DNA of 64,000 nucleotides from Bemisia tabaci (Eukaryota; Arthropoda; Insecta; Hemiptera; Aleyrodidae), in contig NC_092794.1 of the NCBI RefSeq assembly GCF_918797505.1, positions 71,399,345 to 71,463,344 of the forward strand, given 5' to 3'. Position 1 is the stretch's first letter. Each line of letters begins with the position of its first letter. Positions 56,475 to 64,000 of the stretch are shown here, piece by piece. The translations under genes were made by a program, and so were the position numbers. The notes beneath the pieces were generated by a model that saw nothing but the letters and a program-made list of their open reading frames with translations, was not told where the DNA came from and ran no database searches.

Positions 56475-57136
56475 CACCGTCCTCTGTAAGTGCTTCAAAT
56501 ACGCCGCGGGAATCGTTTAAGTTCTGAGAGAGGAAATGCGACGAAAGAGCGTTGGAAGCGATCCGGTTTAACTTCTTACAAGATACTTACCTCTTCGTCT
56601 CCTCCACGAGGATTAGCTTTGTCATCTGGGCTTCTTTACGATTTATCATCCATCAAACCCCTGCCGCTTCTATCAGTCATTTGCCAGTTGTCATGTCTCT
56701 TCTTCACTCCACGTAATTTCCCAGTTGTAGGCGAAAATACGGTTAGTGGGTGATTTATCTTTGAGACAGGAGTGACAGGCGACAGTATTAGACTCCTCGT
56801 AAAAACGCGCACACTGTGTTCCTCTCCATCAGAGCTTGGAGGAATTCCTCGATTACCATATCAATAGAGGGTCCAGCGGTGGGCTGGATTGTCACAGGAT
56901 GAAATAAGTTTGCAGTCGTTTTTTAACGGGTATCGATGCCTATAAATACCGTATTCTCAAGGTTTAATAACGATAGAGTTGTTTAAAAAAATGTCTTTCA
57001 TCGGCATTGCTGGATGAACTTTACGAATGAAGTTCTATGGTTTCATTATTTAATACGCCCTGGATTCCGGCGTGGGATATATCTCGCTCATTCAGTCGAA
57101 AATTTTGGTAGTCTTTGCATTTGTTGCTAAAGCAAT
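56475..57136. other. unassigned DNA
   Basis: An 87-codon frame (56490-56753) is unrecognised. No repeat is seen. Confidence 0.4.
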
Positions 57137-57354
57137 CACCGAAAAAAAAGGATGCTGATTTAAAATTCTGGATGTAAAAAAGCGTGCGACAACTCAAAAA
57201 ACGCTGAATTTACCGCAGAAGCAATTACTTTAGCAATTTCAAGATGTAAAACTAACTGCTGTGGCGGCTAATTCAGATTTTCATGAGTTGTCGCACACTT
57301 TTTTACATCCAGAATGTTAAATCAGCATCCTTTTTTTTTTTTTTTTTTTCGGTG
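57137..57354. mobile_element. family D MITE, copy 2
   Basis: CACCGAAAAAAAAGGATGCT to the complement, with the right T-run expanded to about 20. Arms of about 80 bp match the copy at 40459-40670. Confidence 0.9.
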
Positions 57355-57444
57355 AAAGGACGAAACCCCCGCACGTCAGCCCAGAGAATTTTTCTCAACC
57401 AAAAAATTAGCAAAATTCAAAGAACGAACTGAAAGCAGGACACT

Positions 57445-57493
<49 letters not shown>

Positions 57494-58117
57494 GCATTCG
57501 ATACAATACCCGACTTCTGTATCGAAAGCAAAGTTTATTCCCTCAAAGAATCCAAGCCTCACGTTACTCGATATCACCCATGTTGTGACGATATGATTCT
57601 ATTTATGCGTGCGCGTCATCGGGAACGTTACGTGGACTACCGGACTTCATCATGTATCATCGCTGGGCGCAAGAGGGACGTGGACCCCCCCCCCCCCCTT
57701 CCTAACCACCCCCCGAAGTTATTAGCGGGCCATTAACAGCGTATTCTTGTCACCGCAGGATTCGCGAGCCGGGACATAAATCTGAACACCCGCTTTTGCC
57801 GAGCCCCCATCCCCCACCCCCACCGCAACGTGGGCCGGCTCACCCTCGCCCCGCTCACAATTACCCCTCATTGATCCGCGAATTTGATTTCGGGCAGCCG
57901 GCCCGGGCGCGCTGCGGTGTTTCGACACGTTGCTTCATTAATTATGAAGGCGCGGCGAGCCTTCGTGCCCTCCACCCCCTCCACATTGTTGCCGCTCGAT
58001 CAGTTTAAGAAGGCTGGTTGACAATTTCTCGCAAAATCCGGCAAAACTTGGACAAGTCGGAAAATTTGGGGATTTTGTGTAAATCCCTAATATCGATGAT
58101 CCAAGTGCGAAACCTCA
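57355..58117. other. unassigned DNA with poly-A and a GC-rich island
   Basis: A 42-bp A-run (57449-57490) and a C-run (about 57686-57700). From 57720 to 58010 the sequence is GC-rich with overlapping ORFs on both strands, none recognised. Confidence 0.4.
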
Positions 58118-58375
58118 TATCGACGGTGAAACTACCAGACCACGTATCTCGTTTGCGGTGTTTAAAAATCTCCGGTTCCATTTTATTTCTTTGAAGGAGA
58201 ACAGATTAATATCATACCTTGGTATTCTCACAGTTTTCTTCGCATAGAGAGGAAAATACAAGGAAAGTTTCAAGAATTGACATTGAGCAGTTTACCATTT
58301 AAAAAATAAAGTATGACAGGAAGTCTACAACGTCGCAAACCGGAATACGTGGTCTGGTAGTTTCACCGTCGATAT
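58118..58375 (+). mobile_element. family F MITE, best copy
   Basis: ATATCGACGGTGAAACTACC and the complement form the TIRs; inner CACGTATCTCGTTTGCGG pairs with CGCAAACCGGAATACGTGG. 258 bp, no ORF. Confidence 0.85.
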
Positions 58376-59269
58376 ATCAATTTGCCATGTTTCAGAATTT
58401 TCGACCCCATGTTGTGTTTTCGAAGAGAAACAAGTCATTTGTACAGTTCGTTTATGCAACATATTTTGCCAACAACAAAGAAAATCAAGAAGATGTTCGA
58501 TAACTTAATTTGACTGGTTTTCCAAAGATGCAATGATGTACACTGGAAAAAACGTTTATGAAGTTATTTAAAGCTCGGCGGGGTAACAGTTCATCTGACT
58601 TCTCACCGATTTTAGAATTCCCTACATTTTCTAAATTTAATGGGGTACTAGATATGTCTAAGTTGAGACTTAATCCCTACTTCTTTTTTTCCGTGAAAAT
58701 CGAGCGGAAGCGTTAATTTTACAACTGGGAGTTTAATTCGGAAAAAGTACAACTGTTAACACGGGACGATTACGCAACGTACGACGGTGCAGCAAAACAG
58801 CTTGGAAGAGTAACATACGGTTAAGGGGACGGGTGACCCGAGAATCAAACCTCCCGATTGGATATTAATCCGTGGGCGTAATATATGGTCGACCGGTGCA
58901 TTTGGGGGTGCGTTCGAGGACAAAGGGCATGTGGCCCAGTTTCGTCGAATGACAACTAGAATTCTCTGTCCTAGGTCAGGAACAATGCGTTTGCTGGATC
59001 ATCCGGAGTGACCCGCCACCCTGTGTGATCCACGCACATTTAGTGTTGATGAAAGTACATCTATGGCAATTGAACCCACTCTTTGTTGGAGGCCCGATTC
59101 ATTTGCAATTCGCAACCACGTTGAACCAAGGTAATTTAGTATACATTTTGCAGATTTTGCGTCTGTTTTGCAAATATGAAAAGATGGTGAAACTAAACAC
59201 CATTTTGGATTAGCCTATTAATTTATGTGCCCATCGGAATTATCGTGCGATTTTACCTGTGAAAAGTAT
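58376..59269. other. unassigned DNA
   Basis: No gene or repeat is recognised. Confidence 0.4.
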
Positions 59270-59376
59270 ATTTGGACTGCATTTTGCAATTAGGACCTAT
59301 AATTTCTACCTCATCCGTAAGAACACATGTCTATGGGTATGTTGATGATACATACGGTATTTCCTTAGCACGGCAG
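59270..59376 (+). repeat. family E left arm joined to a family A right-end fragment
   Basis: ATTTGGACTGCATTTTGCAA starts a family E arm that runs to about 59340. It is followed by CATACGGTATTTCCTTAGCA ... CGGCAG, the last 27 bp or so of family A. Probably a deletion across a former nested pair. Confidence 0.65.
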
Positions 59377-60638
59377 TATACAGGAAGGAGCGTTATCATA
59401 CACATTGGTGAAATTGGCAACATCATTGAAGCCCATGGCGGCAGTCAAAAAGACCACCAGTACCACCAGTAGGCACCATAACAATGCAGCAGTAAGCTTG
59501 TCTCCTATTTTCTACCGTGGAAGTCCAACAATCGAAACTGATACTTTTCCTTCGATTTGCGGCTGCACTCTCGCTATGCATACGCACAGCGTTGCCAAAA
59601 GCCCCAAGAGCTCCTCTCACACGAAAGGCCGCTCATCAGGTCCGTTCTGAAGATCGACAACGCTGACGGCACTGCCCTTCGGAATCGGAGCATTCCGATA
59701 CGCTGCAGCGATTCTATAACACCGTGAAACACGGTCAAAATTCTTTCCCGTTTTTAACATAAAAAAGAGCACGATATCATCCCATTGTCCGAGCCGCTGC
59801 GGGGCCAGTTATTCATATTTATTCCCGATTTTTGATCGGTTCTCAAAACATGACGTAGCGCAAACGCTGAATGAGCTCTTGGGGTCGCTTTTTGATGGCT
59901 CGAAGCGACGTAGCCGTTTGGTGCCAGCAGCCCTGTGATTCACAGTAAACTGGAGGCCTCATGACGGGAAAGACGAAAACTATCTGGAATCTCTTAATTT
60001 GAAATAATTTATGGTTTTCTAAAAGTCAAGGTTTGCCGATTATTATTTTTTTAAATTATGGTTTAAAGTCACGTTCATCTAGCAATTAATTCATAACGGG
60101 GATAGTGATGTTAGAAACAGACACTCTAATGAGATTAGAATTCATATAATTTGTCCCATTATAAGCTATCTCGTATGCTTGAAAAAGATCAACCCAAGAA
60201 AAATGTACGCGCTGAGGCATTTAGATATATAATTTTGCAATAGAACCCCTAATTCTGGTTCTCAGAAGAGCGTTTCGGGGGATCTTTCTGAGCAAACTTG
60301 TTGTATGCAAACTTAAGATTTGACTCTACCAATAATCCTCAAAATTGAACTCAACCACCTATCGCAACCTATTGCATTTAGCAATGAGACGAGACTTGGA
60401 CCATATTCAATTGTGCATGTTTCACAGGAAGGCCATATAATACTGTTTCAAATCCTAAAGGGGGGCCCGGAGAAGCTTACCCCGGCCTTCAAAAAGTTAT
60501 GACTCTGTTGAATACCATTTTTTTTCCTGTCGAATTTAATTCTTCCCCTTCAAATTATATCAGCTAGTGAAGGGAATTAGAACCTTACATTTTTCATTTT
60601 TTTCCGCCGAGACGCTCCTCTTCACCATTATAATTGAA
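59377..60638. other. unassigned DNA
   Basis: ORFs are 81 codons or fewer and unrecognised. Confidence 0.4.
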
Positions 60639-60864
60639 CACTGGAAAAAAAACACATTGGGTCTAGAGTCCAGACTCTTGAAAACATTGACAAGGAAAAA
60701 TACTCTTGATTCAATCGGATTTTTGCTTGAATCAAAACAAAATCCGCTTAAATTAAGAGGCTTGGTTCTTGATTTAAGCCAGATTCTGATTGAATCAAAA
60801 GTACTTTTTCTTGTCGATGTTTTTAAGAGCCTGGACTCTAGATCCAATGTGTTTTTTTCCGGTG
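60639..60864. mobile_element. family C MITE, best copy
   Basis: CACTGGAAAAAAAACACATT to AATGTGTTTTTTTCCGGTG. The flanking dinucleotide is AA on both sides. ORFs of 95-101 codons on both strands are mirror images caused by the palindrome. Confidence 0.9.
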
Positions 60865-61980
60865 AACGATAGCAATTAATTACGTTCCACTTGACAACGT
60901 TGATTCAGAAGCTTCATTTTGGCCATCGAGTGGCCGTAATTTATGTGGAGTAAATAGACAAGGGTCGTGCCCATTTATCCGGATTTTCCACGCGTCTCGA
61001 AAAGGTTTTCAAAATATGATGGCAGCCGTGGAAATGTTGCGTCAGGCTCAACCTTCGGGTAAAAAGGAGCCGCGGGCTCGAGGATGGGTCACAGTTTGAG
61101 GTTTTGCCGTGCCTATTCAATTTGAGGGAAGAGCGTGGATTAACATAATTGTACGTTCGACGAAGAGGAATCAAATCGGACATCATGCCACAATCCACAT
61201 GATCATTTTTGAAGAAAACACCATTTCCACGCTTTCTGCCGCATTTCTATTGAATGTACCATTGGACGCGGTGGCGGTGTGTCTTCAAGTGAACGTAGGT
61301 AGTGAACACCCCCCCCCCCCCCCTCCTCCTCTAAGAAGTTTTACGAGGCCCATCGCACAGTAAGAAATCCCATGGACCAAAATCGAAAAGTGACTTTCTT
61401 TGCAAATTATTGTTATAATATTCGTGATCAGGACAATTTCTAAGAGGGTATACTTTTTTTTATCTCCCAATTAAACCCATTTGAATATGGATTTGAAGTG
61501 GAGGTTAATTCGATCTGAAAGCAACTTTCCTATAAGAAATACACAGTATTTAAGTCGCCAAGTATGGACAAACTTTTCCCGATAACCATAGGAATATATC
61601 CCTCTGGGTGCGGTTAACATTTTCTCATTCTTTGGATACCCAACTTCAATCCTGCAAAATAACTTTTGCGACTTTTTGCGATTATCGGAGAGATTTGCAT
61701 ATGAATATTCGTTGAAATCAGGTTAAACTCAGCATTTTTAGTCGGGAATTCTGAGTCTCATAACGCCTAAATACGTGTATTTAGCGCATGGTCACTTTTG
61801 ACCTATCGTGCCAGCTCTCGGATGCTGAAAAAGTCAAAATTCATTAAACAAATAGCTTTAGAGGGGCTCAATCGAACATCTCATGCCTTTTATGGTTTTG
61901 TATGTCTATTTATCCGGTGCCTCTCGTTTTTTGTCCACCCCTTGTATAGAAGTTTCGCACTGTGGCCGTTTAGCTATCGG
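60865..61980. other. unassigned DNA
   Basis: C-run at about 61309-61322. No gene or repeat is recognised. Confidence 0.4.
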
Positions 61981-62126
61981 CATTTGGACTTCGTTTTGTA
62001 ATTAAACTACAATTTCTGGCTTATCCGTAAAAACGATTATGTGTACAAGGAAACTAATGGTACATTTGTTGTCTCTAAACTAGGCTAGAAATTGTAGTTC
62101 CCAATGGCAAAATGTAGTACATTTGG
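61981..62126. mobile_element. family E MITE
   Basis: CATTTGGACTTCGTTTTGTA to GGCAAAATGTAGTACATTTG; inner ATTTCTGGCTTATCCGTAAA. Confidence 0.75.
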
Positions 62127-62693
62127 TTTTGATGACCCATCCCTGAAACGTCTGTCCGAAAACATTTAAATTACTGGCACACAAAATTATTTTGAAAACA
62201 GTGAAGTGAAAATTACTATCATACATGAGATCACATTATTTTGATCGGTATTTTCGACTTTACTTTTAAATTATCTTCTCAACTTCTATAGTGCCTTTTT
62301 TCCTTCTCTACTTTTACTCTGATGAAAATAATAGAAATATTATGTCTTTTTGAAAGGGTCTGGGGATTAAACTTGAAACATCTGAAATTACGATGGAAAT
62401 ATCTGAAATTACCAAATAGTTCCTTCTCTTCAGTAAGAAGACAGTTTGTCTTCTATAGCTGTCTTGCTTTAAATGCAGTACCATCAAAAATAGTATATAA
62501 CTTCATGCTTTTCGTTGAATTCTCATGCATGTCATGTCCCGACATTTCAATTCAGACCTCCAAAACGGAGCTTCATCAAAAGATCCTAACAAAGGAACCT
62601 GCGAGAATCATTCCAAGAGATAAAGCTCAGATTGACAGCAACTATTAGGTGCCTCAAGGTTTTAACCGCTAAATGAAAACTGGGAACCAAGGA
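62127..62693. other. unassigned DNA
   Basis: A 108-codon frame (62322-62648) begins with ATG but shows no family or domain, and the AT-rich composition makes chance likely. Confidence 0.4.
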
Positions 62694-62857
62694 CAGTGGC
62701 GTGGCGTGAATAATCGATTATCGATATCTCGCCATTTGAAACTATGGTAAAGAATCGATTACTAAGGTGTTCGCTGCGAACACCCTAATAATCGATCTTT
62801 TTTCATAGGTTTAAATGGCATAACAATCGATATATCGCAATTCACGCCACGCCACTG
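62694..62857. mobile_element. family B hAT-like MITE, best copy
   Basis: CAGTGGCGTGGCGTGAAT to ATTCACGCCACGCCACTG, with the central GGTGTTCGCTGCGAACACC. Perfect CCAAGGA direct repeats (62687-62693, 62858-62864) flank it. Confidence 0.9.
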
Positions 62858-62864
62858 CCAAGGA

Positions 62865-63269
62865 GGGCTCCTCCTGTCGGCCACGGTCTAAGAAAGCTGG
62901 ATAATAGACGTTCTACATTAGTCAAGTTCCACTTATGAAGAAACTAACGATGATAACCTTAAGTGGACGTATTTATGCGAAAAGGCGCTAAACGCCATTT
63001 CCAAACTTCTCAGTAAAGCAAGTTTGACTAAAACAATTGGCGTTTCCGTACTAATGGACCGATTTTGGTTTACTTTAGCTTGTTTGAAAGCTGAAGAGTT
63101 CCTCTAATTACGTACGTTGCCAAAATTAGGAAAAAATGCATATTAAGCGAGATATAGGGGATTTTTGCACGTAGGTCCATTTGATTTAATGCGCTAACCC
63201 GGATTCCGAATTAAATCAAAAGGCGCTATCTCCACTTGAATCACTTGATTGACGCGCGCGCGGCGAAGC
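62865..63269. other. unassigned DNA
   Basis: A GGACGTATTTATGCGAAAAG word near 62974 recalls family I, but no full element is seen. Confidence 0.4.
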
Positions 63270-63790
63270 TCGGTGGAAACTTGGTGAAATTTAGTTCCGG
63301 GGGGTATTTTTGGACGGGAAACTCGAATTTCGGGTCAAATTTTGAAAATTCAGAAATCCAAGATGGCGGACATGGCCTAAAATGCTATCTCGGCCCCTAT
63401 CCAGCCGATCTTGGTGAAACTTGGTATCAGGGGGTATTTTCGCATGGGAAACTCGAATTTCGGGTCAAATTTTGAAAATTCAGAAATCCAAGATGGCGGA
63501 CATGGCCTAAAATGCTATCTTGGCCCCTGTCCAGCCGATCTTGGTGAAACTTGGTACCAGGGGGTATTTTCGGACGGGAAACTCGAATTTCGGGTCAAAT
63601 TTTGAAAATTCAGAAATCCAAGATGGCGGACATGGCCTAAAATGCTATCTCGGCTCCTGTCCAGCCGATCTTGGTGAAACTTGGCATCGGGGAGTATTTG
63701 CGGACGGGAAACTCGAATTTTGGGTCAAATTTTGAAACTTCAGAAATCCAAGATGGCGGATGTGGCTTAAAATGATATCTATTTCTTAAA
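63270..63790 (+). repeat. 130-bp minisatellite, 4 copies
   Basis: AGATGGCGGA occurs at 63361, 63491, 63621 and 63751, exactly 130 bp apart, and the intervening sequence is nearly identical. Because 130 is not a multiple of three, the three overlapping 64-79-codon frames are phase-shifted copies of one repeat, not genes. Confidence 0.95.
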
Positions 63791-64000
63791 CAAACGCACT
63801 ACACGTCTAGAATGGCCGCCAATGAACCTGCGTAAAGCGCACGGGCCGGGTTGTGAAGGCCGGAGGTGGTGGGAGCCGAAATATACCTGCCTAACCTCAA
63901 TCTGCTTTCCCGATGCATCTTGCCAATGTGGATGAGATGTGGAAATTTCCACGTTTGTAAACTTTAAATATATGGCACTCTACACGGAGAAAAAAACTCG
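63791..64000. other. unassigned DNA; possible MITE end at the window edge
   Basis: CACGGAGAAAAAAACTCG from 63983 to the edge resembles the CACCGAGAAAAAA-type termini and is preceded by TA. It may be the left end of another MITE cut by the window. Confidence 0.35.

Noticed and set aside
57449..57490. 42-A run as an mRNA poly-A tail of a processed pseudogene
   Set aside because: No upstream coding remnant and no flanking TSD is visible.
60560..60872. ORFs of 95 and 101 codons on opposite strands with similar peptides
   Set aside because: Palindromic family C MITE read on both strands.
63236..63735. Three overlapping ORFs encoding similar peptides
   Set aside because: Phase-shifted readings of a 130-bp minisatellite; the period is not a multiple of three.

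Overview
The window looks like gene-poor nuclear DNA of an animal, most likely an insect. It is AT-rich, has no long intact ORF and no operon-like gene order, and contains tRNA-derived SINEs, hAT-type termini, an R1/Jockey-like reverse transcriptase relic and a very high density of palindromic MITEs. A sap-feeding hemipteran such as a whitefly is my guess from repeat style only; nothing in the window proves the species. No complete protein-coding gene, rRNA gene, functional tRNA gene or CRISPR array is visible. Summing the intervals listed here, roughly a third of the window is recognisable repeat.

Layout: 0.4-5.5 kb is a run of foldback elements, including a 300-bp element with a perfect 9-bp target-site duplication (TSD) and two foldbacks of about 500 bp. 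5.5-20 kb is mostly unassigned DNA with scattered MITEs, a 3 x 136-bp tandem array and two weak exon candidates. 20-26 kb holds a decayed LINE (minus strand) and a 630-bp palindromic element split by a 2.35-kb transposon; the unsplit copy at 0.6-1.2 kb proves the insertion and its TA TSD. 26-35 kb contains nested insertions (MITE in MITE, retroposon in hAT-like MITE) and a 1.7-kb near-palindrome. 35-45 kb holds G-rich and 68-bp tandem repeats, palindromes with shared ends but different cores, and a complete 902-bp hAT-type element. 45-64 kb contains a TTAA-flanked foldback, further MITEs, a SINE with a 14-bp TSD, and a 130-bp minisatellite at the right end.

The commonest repeat (family A) has 12 full or nearly full copies, one truncated copy and one terminal fragment. 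Eight of the 12 carry perfect 4-bp TSDs. Families are labelled with letters A-Q local to this answer. The elements form a layered record of transposition: younger copies sit inside older ones, and several nestings can be ordered in time. No gene set acts together here; the biology is transposon biology plus possible dsRNA or chromatin effects of the large inverted repeats.
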